DNA of 64,000 nucleotides, from NCBI GenBank assembly GCA_023410055.1, contig JAEYQK010000041.1, positions 1 to 64,000 on the forward strand, read 5' to 3'. The number at the start of each line of letters is the position of its first letter. The first letter of the stretch is position 1. Below are positions 26,153 to 36,031 of this stretch, piece by piece. This DNA is from Acidobacteriota bacterium (lineage in GTDB: Bacteria > Acidobacteriota > Terriglobia > Terriglobales > Acidobacteriaceae). The position numbers and the translations under genes are program-made. Under the pieces are notes generated by a model. It worked only from the letters and a program-made list of their open reading frames with translations, ran no database searches and was not told where the DNA came from.

Positions 26153-26979
26153 TAGCCTCCAATCTCCGCGACAGACGCCTTTGTGGGGCGCAGCGTGAGC
26201 CAGTCCGTACGCACTCTTGCCCATTCCTGCACGAGCAGGCCGTTGGCTTCGAAGAACTGGCGGATGCGTGCGGATTCCCAGTGCGCGACGTCTTCGAGGA
26301 TTGGTACCAGCATAGCAAGCGCGTTCGAGCTAAGTACAGTGCGCCTGGCGATGCGCGTCACGCTGTGCGAATCGGAGACCGCGATGGTCAGGCCCGCGCC
26401 TCCATTGACATGCAACATTGCGTGGACGTCGGAGCTGCCGTCACCGGCGAAGATGACGTGGTCGGGGCCGATCTCGAGTTCACGCTGGAGTTCGACGAGC
26501 TTCGCGACTTTGCCGTAGCCGGCGGTCGCGCGCACGATGGTTTCGATCGCGCCTTTCTCGTCGTACTTGAACTGCGTTCCGAAAATGTGACCGGCAGGCA
26601 CGATGCCTTCGAGCGCCGACTGGACGATCTCGACTGGCGCGGCGGATAGGACATAGAAGTCGAATTTGTAGCCGTCAATGCCGTTGCGCAAAATCTGGTA
26701 TAGGAGTTCGATGTTCTCTTTCAGCGGAATCAACTTGCCGGTCTCAATCAAATGTTCACGACGAACCTTGCTGCGAAATTCCGGATCGTGCAACAGCAGG
26801 TACGCGAGCTCGGCCCCTTGCTGAACGAGACGCAACTTCGCCATTCCAGAGGCTTTGCGCTCGAACTCCTGCGCGGGAATTCCCAACAATTCTGCGAGAA
26901 CCAAACCGGAGTCGTTAAAGCTCAAGGTCTGATCGAAGTCGCTGGCGAACAGATAGTGTTTGATCAGCTTCTCGGTCAT
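26152..26979 (-). CDS. HAD-superfamily phosphatase
   Basis: A 275-residue cytosolic protein. The HAD motifs are DFDQT (motif I, nucleophile Asp), VLSAAP (motif II) and FAGDGSSD (motif III/IV), with a helical cap of about 80 residues between I and II. This is the serB/phosphoserine-phosphatase-like layout, but the substrate is not fixed by sequence. It is translationally coupled to the small membrane protein that follows it, suggesting a metabolite both handled and moved. The initial MTEKLIKHYLFASDFDQTL supports the chosen start. Confidence 0.85.
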   Translation of the reverse strand: MTEKLIKHYLFASDFDQTLSFNDSGLVLAELLGIPAQEFERKASGMAKLRLVQQGAELAYLLLHDPEFRSKVRREHLIETGKLIPLKENIELLYQILRNGIDGYKFDFYVLSAAPVEIVQSALEGIVPAGHIFGTQFKYDEKGAIETIVRATAGYGKVAKLVELQRELEIGPDHVIFAGDGSSDVHAMLHVNGGAGLTIAVSDSHSVTRIARRTVLSSNALAMLVPILEDVAHWESARIRQFFEANGLLVQEWARVRTDWLTLRPTKASVAEIGG

Positions 26980-27089
26980 ACAGTTTTGATGACCTGAGGG
27001 AGCACAGGATTTGTTAACAGGAGATAGATTCTTTCTATGGAGTCGATTCGCCGTGCGGTATGCGGAAAGCGACTGTTTTCGTTGAACTG

Positions 27090-27855
27090 TTACCGCTCGA
27101 AATCCAAACGAGATCTATCCCGAGCTTTTGCGAGAGGGGCCGTTACGTAATTCAAAATGCCCAACATGATCACGACATCGGCGCAGACAGCAAGAAATAG
27201 AAAGCTCCCTGGCCGAGCGTAGCTCGTTTTAGGCAGGTAAGAAATTACCTTTTCAAAGGCCGGGATAGCTACGAGAAAGTGGAGGATCAACAGTCCGATA
27301 AACACAAACCACACGTGCGGGTAATTCCGAAACTTCCAATACTCTGTCGCCGCGACACCGATCACCACGATTGCAGCAGCGATGCCGAGCGTCCAGCTTT
27401 GGACGGTCTTACTCGCGATCAAGTCCGCCAGGCCAGGGGGGGAAGTTGTCAAAGAGCATCATAATTGGCCAAAGCACGACGACTCCGACAGGGAAGAGAA
27501 CGATGCGCATGAGTACTGGGCTGGACGAGACTACGTCAAAGAAGGAACTCCAGAAATGTCCCGTTTCTGGATCGGCATAGTTCGACGGTTCCGAGCTTGG
27601 AGAGTTCGTCGTTGCTGCGCTTTTAGCAGGACGACAAAGTAATGGCGCGTTCTCGATCAGCGCATAGGCTTCGTTGATGCACTTCATCATTTGCGTCGCT
27701 TCGGCGTGGGCCGGGGTCCCTGCTTGATAGCGGTCGGGGTGCCAACGCTTGGCGATGCGCCGATATGCCTGCTTAATCGAACGCGCCGAGGCTGAACAGG
27801 GGACGTCCAGCAGGCTGTAAGCGCGTTTCAGCTCGGAAATGTCGGCGGCGCTCAT
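27090..27855 (-). pseudogene. J-domain membrane protein, probably split by a +1 frameshift
   Basis: The first part (27855-27409, 148 aa) is an N-terminal DnaJ domain with the HPD motif (WHPDRYQ), then a linker and one membrane helix (PVGVVVLWPIMMLFDN). It stops soon after a C7 run (27436-27442, read on the minus strand). In the next frame, 27452-27090 encodes three more membrane helices (SWTLGIAAAIVVIGVAATEY, VWFVFIGLLILHFL, FLFLAVCADVVIML) but lacks an ATG or ribosome site. Deleting one C joins them as FDNFPPGLADLIASK. The real protein is therefore probably about 260 residues. Homopolymer error or a recent mutation would both explain it. Confidence 0.7.
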
Positions 27856-28029
27856 ACTCTGGAGATTCCGAATACGCCTTTAGTCGCAGTACGGCGTAGG
27901 TGACAGCCATTGTAGCTGGACGAGGCATTCTCATCCATCGTTTCGCGCGCCTTCCCGAAACGGGACTTTCCGCAATCTATGGCGTGGGCAGCGGGAACTT
28001 TATTGTGATAACGCTCGTACACTGCTGCT

Positions 28030-29274
28030 ATGGGTCGCTTTGTCGACAGCCTCGGACAGGTGTTGCGGGCCATGTGGGCGCACAAGCTGCGCTCGTTCCT
28101 CACCATGTTCGGCATTGCGTGGGGCGTCGGATCGCTGCTGCTGCTCGTTGGCGTTGGCGAAGGCTTTCGCGCCGGCACCAAGAAGAGTCTCGCCGATTTC
28201 GGCGAAGACTACATGCAGATTTTCAATGGCCGCGTCCCGGCGGCAGGTGGAAGCCAGCTTTCATCGCGGCAGTACTACCTCAATTACCAGGACTACCTCG
28301 ATATCCGGCGCTCGCAGTATGTTCGGAACGCAACGCCGGTTATCTATCGTGGCGACCTTCGACTCGTCAGCGAATACGGCGACAGCAACGGCTACGTGGA
28401 TGGCGCCGAGCCGCAGTTCCTGGGTATTCGTTTCATGCCGATCGAGCAGGGGCGATACCTGAACTGGGATGATGAGCGCCAGCGCCGCAACGTCTGCGTG
28501 ATCGGCAGCGAGTTCGTGAAGATACTGTTTCCTGGACGACCGGCGGTGGGCAGCACGCTCCTCATTAATGGCGTCCCGTTCCAGGTGATCGGAACGATCA
28601 AGAAGATCGGGCACGGCGACAACAACAGCAACAATATGCGCCTGATCATGCCGTTCACCACGATGGCGATGTATTTCCCGATAAAGGGTGAGGGGAACGC
28701 GAACGCCATTAAGTACGTGGCGTATCAGCCTATCACGCACGACCAGCATGCAGCGGCCAAGCAGGCGGCGCGAGCCATCGTTGCGAGGAACCATGGTTTC
28801 GATCCCGAAACGCCCGACGCGTTCGATGATTGGGACTCGATCGACAACGCCGAGATGGTTGGTAAAATCTCGGACGCGATGGATCTTTTTCTCGGAGCGG
28901 TCGGGTTGGTGACGCTTGGCCTCGGTGCAATTGGCGTCGTCAACATCATGCTTGTGTCCGTAACGGAGCGCACGCGAGAGATCGGTCTGCGCAAGGCTTT
29001 GGGCGCGACGAACCGCAATATCCTCGCGCAATTCTTTATGGAAGGACTGATGTTGACGGCGATCAGCGGCGGCATGGGATTTCTGGGGTCCTATGCCCTG
29101 ACGAAAGCCTTTGGACTTTTGCCGCCGATCAACGGTTTCGAATTGCCGCACATCTACATGAGCACCGCGCTGCTTGCGACCTCAAGCCTTACGATTGCCG
29201 GCGTCATTGCCGGCGTTTATCCCGCGCGCCGAGCGGCGATGCTGCCGCCGGTTGAAGCCTTGCGCCAGGAGTAA
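28030..29274 (+). CDS. MacB-type ABC transporter permease (first of pair)
   Basis: A 414-residue permease: N-terminal helix (LTMFGIAWGVGSLLLLVGVG), periplasmic MacB_PCD domain and three C-terminal helices, ending PPVEALRQE. It is followed after a 3-base gap by a homologous permease, so the two probably form a heterodimer. No ATPase or HlyD-type gene is next to them. They likely export an antimicrobial, lipid or peptide with an ATPase encoded elsewhere. The ATG at 28030 lacks a strong ribosome site but fits the family start. Confidence 0.88.
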   Translation: MGRFVDSLGQVLRAMWAHKLRSFLTMFGIAWGVGSLLLLVGVGEGFRAGTKKSLADFGEDYMQIFNGRVPAAGGSQLSSRQYYLNYQDYLDIRRSQYVRNATPVIYRGDLRLVSEYGDSNGYVDGAEPQFLGIRFMPIEQGRYLNWDDERQRRNVCVIGSEFVKILFPGRPAVGSTLLINGVPFQVIGTIKKIGHGDNNSNNMRLIMPFTTMAMYFPIKGEGNANAIKYVAYQPITHDQHAAAKQAARAIVARNHGFDPETPDAFDDWDSIDNAEMVGKISDAMDLFLGAVGLVTLGLGAIGVVNIMLVSVTERTREIGLRKALGATNRNILAQFFMEGLMLTAISGGMGFLGSYALTKAFGLLPPINGFELPHIYMSTALLATSSLTIAGVIAGVYPARRAAMLPPVEALRQE

Positions 29275-29277
29275 GCG

Positions 29278-30531
29278 ATGGTTCCGGCTAAGGACGTCAT
29301 CAACGAAGCCTACGGCGCGCTCACGCATAATCGACGGCGAACCGTGCTCACAATGCTGGGTATGGCCTGGGGTATCGCAACAGTCGTGTTGCTGCTCGCT
29401 TACGGCACGGGATTCTCGCAGGCGATCGTGAACATCTTCAAAAGCTACGCCAGCATGCAGGCGATGGGGGTCTCGGGCGGGCGGACCTCGATGCAAGCCG
29501 GAGGGAACAAGGCAGGCACCACGATTCGGCTCACGAAGGACGACATCGATCGCATCGTCGCCAATGTGCCGCATCTGATGCGCATTACGCCCGAGTCGTA
29601 TCACGAAGCACCGGTCAGCTACGAAGGGCGTTCCTACAACTGGACGCTTCAGGCAGGCTATCCCGCTTCCATGGTGATTCAGAACCTGCACGTGGATATT
29701 GGCCACTTCTACAATGCTGAGGATTTGCAGCAGCGGGCGCGTGTTTGTGTTCTAGGCTCGGAGGCGAAGGAAAAGCTCTTCTCGGGACGCTTTCCGCTGG
29801 GAGAGCGCGTTCGCATCAACGGCATCCCCTACGAAGTGATCGGAGTCCTGAAACCCAGGCCGCAAGAAGGCAAAGACAACAGCATCAACCGGGCCGTTCA
29901 CATACCGTTCTCGACCTTGAGCGATTTTCGTGACACGCGCTATATCGACGTCATTTGGCTGGAGTTCACAGGATACGATTACGCGAGTGTCGAGCGGGGC
30001 ATCCGCAACACAATGGCGGCGCAGCACGGCTTTCGTCCCGACGACAAGCGCGCACTGTCCGTCTTCAGCCTGATGGAGCAGCTCTCGCAGTTTGGGGTCA
30101 TCACGATGGCTCTGCAAGTGATGCTTGCGTTCATCGGGACGCTGACGCTTGGAATCGGTGGGGTCGGGCTGATGAACATCATGCTGGTCAGCGTGACCCA
30201 GCGCACACGCGAGATCGGCGTGCAGAAGGCGCTGGGCGCGCGCCGCTTCGACATCCTGAAGCAGTTCCTGTCCGAGGCACTGGTGATTACATTCGTCGGG
30301 GGATTGCTCGGCATCATTCTGGCGTTCATCGTCTCGTTGTCCGTCGGCAAGCTGACGTTCTATAGCGCATTAGCACAGCATGCAGACATGGGCGACATTC
30401 AACTTGTCATCTCGCCCGCCAGCCTGCTCGTCTCGACCGGCATTCTCGCGCTGGTCGGGCTTGTGAGCGGCATGATCCCGGCAATACGCGCCTCACGACT
30501 GGATCCGATTGAGGCGCTGCGGTACGAGTAG
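29278..30531 (+). CDS. MacB-type ABC transporter permease (second of pair)
   Basis: A 417-residue permease with the same plan: N-terminal helix (LTMLGMAWGIATVVLLLAYG), periplasmic domain, and three helices ending LDPIEALRYE. It starts three bases after the stop of its partner and is surely co-transcribed. Its sequence differs enough from the partner to suggest a heterodimer rather than a recent duplication. The two genes end convergently with the glycoside hydrolase gene, with about 18 bases between the stops and no clear terminator hairpin. Confidence 0.88.
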   Translation: MVPAKDVINEAYGALTHNRRRTVLTMLGMAWGIATVVLLLAYGTGFSQAIVNIFKSYASMQAMGVSGGRTSMQAGGNKAGTTIRLTKDDIDRIVANVPHLMRITPESYHEAPVSYEGRSYNWTLQAGYPASMVIQNLHVDIGHFYNAEDLQQRARVCVLGSEAKEKLFSGRFPLGERVRINGIPYEVIGVLKPRPQEGKDNSINRAVHIPFSTLSDFRDTRYIDVIWLEFTGYDYASVERGIRNTMAAQHGFRPDDKRALSVFSLMEQLSQFGVITMALQVMLAFIGTLTLGIGGVGLMNIMLVSVTQRTREIGVQKALGARRFDILKQFLSEALVITFVGGLLGIILAFIVSLSVGKLTFYSALAQHADMGDIQLVISPASLLVSTGILALVGLVSGMIPAIRASRLDPIEALRYE

Positions 30532-30549
30532 CCGACTCTCTTCCTCTTC

Positions 30550-32670
30550 CTATTCCGCAAACGCTTTCAGCTCAATCAACCGCAAGTTGGCCGGTGCGGC
30601 TGGTCCCTGCAAACTTACGCGCAATGCGGAACACTGCGCGGGCGTGAAGGTGACGCGGTTGCGGCCATTGGCCAGAGGCGTAGCCGGATCGCGATGCTGA
30701 GCGGCGACTTCGCCCCAATTGTCGGCACTCTTGCACTCAAGGGTGTACTCCGTCGGGGGCAGGTAACCCTTACCATCGGCGAAGAAGTAGAGTTCGACTG
30801 CGCCGACCTTCTCATCGCGTCCGAAATCGACGGCGAACCAGCTAGGCTTGCCGGGCTCGGGCGACCAGCCGTTGGGATTCTCGGGGAAGAACCAGAGGCG
30901 TCCATCGATGGCTTCGGCTGGCGAACCGGGAGTGACGGTTGACGAAACCGTCGGCTGCGGTCCATGCGGCTCGCCGATGTTGACCGCAAGATCGTATTGC
31001 GACATAGCGGGGGTGGCAGGTTGCTTCGACTTCGGCACAGCGACGATCAACTCGCCGAGAGGCGCAGGCCCAGCGGCACGCTGGCCATCAACATAGACCG
31101 AAAGTCCCTTGCCGATGCCGAAGCGAGTGCCGTCCGCGTCATAAACGATGCCGACGTTGTGTCCGTGGTAGACGAAGCGGTCGAGTGCGAAATAGCGGAT
31201 CGAAGAGTTGGCCGGGATGAGCGGCTTGAGGACGAGTTTGCCATCGAGGCTCGGGCGAATGCCGATCAGGCCACCGAGGATCAGATCGTTGAAAGTCGAA
31301 TGATTGTAGTGATGTGAGCGTGGCAGTCCGACGATGGGCGCGCCCGAGTCGGGATTGTAGTCCTCTTGCAGGTCGGGGTGTCCGTCGGCGGCCAGGTGCT
31401 GCTGGGCATACTGACGCAACAGCTTCAGATAGTCGGCGGGCGTGACGACCGACTGCTTGTAGTCGTCGAGCAGATTGGCCATGCCGGTGAGGGTCTGCGA
31501 ATTCTGGAAGGGCCACGAGGGGCCGTTCCATTGGCATTCGGGCAGACCGGTCGGCCCGTCGTAGCGATACTGCACCATGTAGCGCGGATAGCTGGGCTCG
31601 ACCGTGCGCAGCCCGTGCGGACCTGCGAGTTCCTTGGGATCAAGCGCGTGACGCCACGCCTCGGCGTACTGCGGAGCGTCCGTCGGCGGCAGCTTATATA
31701 ACCACGGCGTGTAGCCGACCAACTCGCGGCCGCGCACGAATTCACCTTCCTTAACGTATTTGGTCGTGCGCTGATGGCGATCGACGAAGTGCTGCATGGA
31801 CGGATTCCAAAGTTGTTCGAGGACTGCTTTGCGGACTGCTTCAGCGCGACGGCGATAGTCGGCAGCGACGTCGTTGCGACCTTTGAGTTCCGCGAACTGC
31901 GCGATTGCCAGCGCATTGGCGTACTGGTAGACGTTGATCGAGGGACGGAAAGCGAACCCTTTGAAGAATCCGTTCTCGTTCTGGTCTTTGCTGGCTTCGG
32001 CGACAAAGCCTGCGCCAGTCGCGTCAATGGAACTGATGGTGTATTCGGTCGCGTCATCGATCGGTTGGATCCAGTAGAGGTTGCGCGCGCGGTCGAAGTG
32101 ATCGTCCCAGCCGTTGAAGACGTACATCATCGCGGAGAGATTGCGCAGTGCCGGGCGGGCGTCTCCCGTTACTTTGACGGTTTCCAGCGTCGCCGCGGCG
32201 ACGGCCTCGGAGAAATGGCGATCGTTCCCGTAGCCGGTGTAAAGATGCTCAATCGTTGAATTGACGACACCGGGCGAACGCAGCCAGCGACCTTCGATCA
32301 GGTGAAATGGCGAACTGTCATTGAGATCGGTATACGGTTGCCGTCCCCAGGGCACGTTATCGAGAAACTCGGTGACCATCACGCCTTGCGTGCCGATCTC
32401 GCGCAGATGAGAGCGATAGACCTGCCAGCGATAGTAATAGACCTTTTCGAGCAGCGGATCGTCGATGACAAGGAAGGGAATGTTATCGACGTACCACGGC
32501 GCATCGGCGCCATAGTGCTCGGCGGCGATCTTCGCGATGTTGAGAGCAGCCGTTTTGGGCAAGCTGCTTGCAGGCGCATTTTGCGCCATGCTGTTCAGGC
32601 CTAATAGTGGCAGAAGAAGGAACAGCGCCGTGCAGTAGCGGCTGGCAAAACGACGAATCTCGGGGATCAT
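30550..32670 (-). CDS. Secreted glycoside hydrolase, (alpha/alpha)6 type, with F5/8-type C domain
   Basis: A 706-residue protein. A signal peptide (LFLLLPLLGLNSMAQ) is followed by a long catalytic region (about 35-560) of the MGH1/trehalase-like (alpha/alpha)6 kind, with ECQWNGPSWPFQNSQT and TYNHSTFNDLILGG-like (YNHSTFNDLILGGLIG) blocks. A galactose-binding, F5/8-type C domain follows (about 575-706, GRDEKVGAVELYFFADGKGY). Periplasmic or extracellular action on a polysaccharide is likely, but linkage and sugar are unknown. The family (GH63/65/37-like) is uncertain. It is transcribed alone. Confidence 0.8.
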   Translation of the reverse strand: MIPEIRRFASRYCTALFLLLPLLGLNSMAQNAPASSLPKTAALNIAKIAAEHYGADAPWYVDNIPFLVIDDPLLEKVYYYRWQVYRSHLREIGTQGVMVTEFLDNVPWGRQPYTDLNDSSPFHLIEGRWLRSPGVVNSTIEHLYTGYGNDRHFSEAVAAATLETVKVTGDARPALRNLSAMMYVFNGWDDHFDRARNLYWIQPIDDATEYTISSIDATGAGFVAEASKDQNENGFFKGFAFRPSINVYQYANALAIAQFAELKGRNDVAADYRRRAEAVRKAVLEQLWNPSMQHFVDRHQRTTKYVKEGEFVRGRELVGYTPWLYKLPPTDAPQYAEAWRHALDPKELAGPHGLRTVEPSYPRYMVQYRYDGPTGLPECQWNGPSWPFQNSQTLTGMANLLDDYKQSVVTPADYLKLLRQYAQQHLAADGHPDLQEDYNPDSGAPIVGLPRSHHYNHSTFNDLILGGLIGIRPSLDGKLVLKPLIPANSSIRYFALDRFVYHGHNVGIVYDADGTRFGIGKGLSVYVDGQRAAGPAPLGELIVAVPKSKQPATPAMSQYDLAVNIGEPHGPQPTVSSTVTPGSPAEAIDGRLWFFPENPNGWSPEPGKPSWFAVDFGRDEKVGAVELYFFADGKGYLPPTEYTLECKSADNWGEVAAQHRDPATPLANGRNRVTFTPAQCSALRVSLQGPAAPANLRLIELKAFAE

Positions 32671-32754
32671 GCCCTCAGGTATATCACAGGAAACGTTGGT
32701 TACACCTTCAATGCGTGATTGCTAACACATCTCGCAGCTGATATCTTCGCTGCG

Positions 32755-33820
32755 ATGCAATCCCGACGCACTCTCGTCATCGCTGGCATGATCCTTGCAT
32801 GCTTTTGTAGCGCATCAGCACAGATTATGGAGATCAGGAACGTCGACGGAAAGACGATCTCTTGCTCGAGGTCTGGCCTGCATAGCGACCTGAACGATTG
32901 TGGTGCCCGAAGCTATTACTATTCCTACGTTTTTGTGGGCACCATCTCGGACGTGAGCCCCGCCGAGGAACACGAAAATAGAATCCAAGTCATTCCTCAA
33001 GAAGTGTTCTACGGGAAGCCGGGCATTCCATTCAGTGTTGTCACATCACAGGGAGAGTGCTTGACTCCTGTAAAGGTCGGCGAGCAGTGGCTATTCTTCT
33101 TGCGGGAGGAACCGGGCAAACCGATCGTTCTCGGATACGGCGGTTCGAGCGCTCCCCCTGGCGGAAGCCCAGCAGCAACTCGATACTCTCCGCCGTCTTC
33201 AGAGCATCGGAAATATGGGTATCATCCGCGGTCAAGTCCTTCGAGGCCAGTTTTTTCATGATGAAAAGCCTGTTCCCCACGCGCAGGTGACGACAGTTCG
33301 GCTATCCGATAATGCTGAATTCCGTACGACGGCCGATGCGGAAGGGCGCTACGAGTTTCAGCCTCTGCCATCTGGAAAGTACAAAATCACAGCGGATATT
33401 CTTCGATCTTTCGCATATGCAGAAGATGGTCTGAGACTCAGTCCCGGTGCCTGCTGGGACATAACTCTGAGGAAAGAACCCGAGGCTCAGCTTGGAGGGC
33501 ATATTCGTAATCGGGATGGTTCGCCGGTTCCAAAAACGCCCGTCCTCGTCATGAGTGAAGACGGACATGCGTGGAACTCGTTCGAGTCGAACGCAGATGG
33601 ATCTTTTCAGATGTCGCTAAGACCGGGCAAATATGTAGTCGGACTCAATCTTCCCGGCGCACCAAAATGGGAATATGCAGGACAGGCAGGTGCCGACGTA
33701 GTACCACCACCCGCATCACTGTACTATCCGGGCGTACCCACCCGTTCCGCCGCTTCTGTCATCAATCTGGCGGATGATGATAAACGCAACGATATCGACT
33801 TTACCATCGATGTGAAATGA
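32755..33820 (+). pseudogene. Secreted protein with C-terminal carboxypeptidase-regulatory-like domain, frameshifted
   Basis: The first frame, from ATG 32755 (after GCTGCG), encodes a signal peptide (MILACFCSASAQ) and a beta-rich, cysteine-bearing TIMP/NTR-like domain (YYYSYVFVGTISDVSP, VIPQEVFYGKPGIPF, WLFFLREEPGKP). It then runs out of family-like sequence at GGSSAPPGGS. After the C5 run at 33154-33158, the next frame reads LAEAQQQLDTLRRLQSIG and continues into a regulatory beta-sandwich (EGRYEFQPLPSGKYKI) ending at 33820. Removing one C joins both halves. The gene therefore either carries a +1 frameshift or the base call is wrong. Confidence 0.75.
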
Positions 33821-33842
33821 AATTGCCCTTTGGATCAGGCCT

Positions 33843-34796
33843 TCATTGTTGTCTCGTCTCGCTAGCCACAGGAACGACGCCTCTTACCTTTGAGTATCCC
33901 CATCTTCCAACGCGCCAGCCATAGATTGCAATTGCGAGGATGAATGCAGTCCAAAGCAGAATCAGCGGCAGGCGGATCAGCACGCCGACGATGAAGTCCG
34001 CGAAAGTGGCGAGGCCGGCAACCAGATCGCGGTATGCTTCGCGGGCGTTGGCCAACGGATGCCATTCGAAGGCTGCGGCTAAGGCCGTCACTTGCGGGCG
34101 CACCGTCATGGTGATGGACGACATCTCGACTTGGGTCGAGAGATAGTTGAGTTCTCCCTGCAACTGCTCGATGCGTCCGCGCACATCGCTGAGTTTTTCG
34201 GCGACGTCGAGCGTGTCCTGCACCTTGGTCGCGGTACGCATGATGGTCAGATACTGTTGCTCTTCGGCGCGAAAGTTGCGCAGTTGCGACTCGGTGTCGA
34301 CGAACTGCTTGGTGACGTCGGTCGATTCGATGTTCTCGCTCTGGACTTTAATCGCGGTCTGCTTGAAATCGACGATGGCCTGATCGAGGCGTACTTGCGG
34401 CACGCGCACCGTGATGTTGCCGTACACATTGTCGCCGTCGTGGTTGAGGCTGGACTTCTCGACGTAGCCACCGAACTGCGCGGTCTCGCGCTTGATCTGC
34501 TCCATGGCCTGCTGCACGTCTTTGGCGACGAGGTCGAGCGTTGCGGTGCGGATGATCTTGTGCGAGGCGTCGTAGGAGGCAGGCGAAGCACTCTTCTCGG
34601 AAGCCCTCATGAGTCCGCCAATTGCTGCGCTGGCTGGTGCTTTGTCCGCCTCACCTGAATAGGTGCTCAGCTCTTGTTTCGCAAGGCGTTTCGAGGCTCT
34701 GTGGAGCGTCAAGTTGGGTACCATGATCGACGCAAGTACGGCCAGGACGAGCACTGCGAGAACTACGATCAACACCTTCTTTTTGGTGATTTTCAT
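33843..34796 (-). CDS. DUF4349 membrane protein
   Basis: About 317 residues from ATG 34796, chosen because GGCGGAGGCGTTTCG stands before it; the longer frame to 34835 lacks support. An N-terminal helix (VLIVVLAVLVLAVLASIMV) is followed by a periplasmic domain with a long coiled coil (FVDTESQLRNFRAEEQQYL) and KIIRTATLDLVAKDVQQAME, then a C-terminal membrane helix (ILLWTAFILAIAIYGWR). This is the DUF4349 layout. Members are thought to act at the envelope, but the biochemical role is unknown. It is alone on its strand. Confidence 0.85.
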   Translation of the reverse strand: MKITKKKVLIVVLAVLVLAVLASIMVPNLTLHRASKRLAKQELSTYSGEADKAPASAAIGGLMRASEKSASPASYDASHKIIRTATLDLVAKDVQQAMEQIKRETAQFGGYVEKSSLNHDGDNVYGNITVRVPQVRLDQAIVDFKQTAIKVQSENIESTDVTKQFVDTESQLRNFRAEEQQYLTIMRTATKVQDTLDVAEKLSDVRGRIEQLQGELNYLSTQVEMSSITMTVRPQVTALAAAFEWHPLANAREAYRDLVAGLATFADFIVGVLIRLPLILLWTAFILAIAIYGWRVGRWGYSKVRGVVPVASETRQQ

Positions 34797-34835
34797 CGAA
34801 ACGCCTCCGCCTGAGAGAAGAACGCGCAACTGCAT

Positions 34836-35120
34836 GGTTCTTGCAATGAAAACAACAGGGCCTGAGTTCGGGCGACTACCGGACGGGGCACAGCCCCGTC
34901 CCTACACAAACGCCTACGGCCTTGCAATGGGATAGACGAACGTTACCCAACAACCACTGAGCAGAGACAACGCGCTCACGACAACCAACAGCAGCGCAAG
35001 CTTGCGGCAAAGCGCCATAGCGCACTTCGGATTGTGGCTGGTACGTGCGGGAGGATTACAGAACGAAGGCAGGTATTAGGTCTTGGGTTTAGGTTCACCC
35101 AACACCTAAAAACCCGAAAC
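34836..35120. other. Intergenic region with hairpins
   Basis: It holds the hairpin GACGGGGC...GCCCCGTC (34882-34900), a common bacterial intergenic palindrome, and a T/A-rich stretch near 35085-35120 made of short TTAGG/CCTAA-type direct and inverted words. No gene was found. Confidence 0.5.
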
Positions 35121-35852
35121 CTATGTTCGCCGTTTGTAGTAGATCGCGAACTCGAAGCCGGGATTGGCGGGGAATAGCTCCTGCACTTTGCGCAGACGTT
35201 CGGCGAGGGCAGGAGCGGCGATCAGCGGATACTCGCGTTCGCGCAGATCGTAGTAGTCGACGTCCATGAACGTGGAGAGCATGTAGATGGCGATGGCGTC
35301 GGCGAAGGCCGCTTCAAGGTACTCGTTCTTGGCCTTCTCGGCGTCGGGACCGTTGGCGGTTGCGATCTTGCGCAGTTCCCAGGCGTCGAGACCGGTTTCG
35401 CCGCGCACGCGGTCCTGTGCCTGCTTCCACACCAGGTCTGCGAATTCCTGCGAGACGCCTGCACACTCGACGAATGCGTGTCCGACATTGATGTAGAACT
35501 CGAAAGCGACCGAGAAGCGGTCCTCCATGAGGCGGGTCGAGATGAAGACGCACTGCGAGTCGCCAATACTAAGGTTGCGATGGCAGATAGCATTTTCGCT
35601 GAGGCCGACGTCATAGCGATCGGCGATGACGGTGTCTTCGCCCTTGGAAACGGTGAGTGGAACGAAGTAGTAGGCCTTCTTGGTCAGTGCTCCGGCGACC
35701 GGAACCGGCACGGCCGCTACCATGCGATCAATGTCGGAAGAAGAAACGAGTATCTGGCCCATGCTGGCGAAGCAGATGCCATTGGGTGCTTCCGATACCG
35801 GGGACATGCGCAGTACTTCGGCCGGGGAATGCGTGATCGTCGCGTCGGACAT
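35121..35852 (-). CDS. Hypothetical protein, 243 aa
   Basis: A soluble, acidic protein without signal peptide or membrane helix. The most regular parts are a beta-rich first half (YYFVPLTVSKGEDTVIADRY) and a helical second half (KQAQDRVRGETGLDAWELRK). No catalytic motif could be picked. It is divergent from comEC. Family not recognised; the strong frame and usual codon pattern make it a convincing gene. Confidence 0.75.
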   Translation of the reverse strand: MSDATITHSPAEVLRMSPVSEAPNGICFASMGQILVSSSDIDRMVAAVPVPVAGALTKKAYYFVPLTVSKGEDTVIADRYDVGLSENAICHRNLSIGDSQCVFISTRLMEDRFSVAFEFYINVGHAFVECAGVSQEFADLVWKQAQDRVRGETGLDAWELRKIATANGPDAEKAKNEYLEAAFADAIAIYMLSTFMDVDYYDLREREYPLIAAPALAERLRKVQELFPANPGFEFAIYYKRRT

Positions 35853-36031
35853 AAGTGGATATTGTACAGGGATCGTGTGCCTTCGGCATAAATGCTGGAG
35901 ATTTGGTCTGCAGTTGTTTCAGTTCCATTTTCAGAACAAAACTCAGGTAGTCGGCAGCTTCGGCCGTGCGCGGCCCTATATTCAGGTATCCCGTGTCCGA
36001 AGATCGCCAACACGCCTCTTCTATTTGGCAG

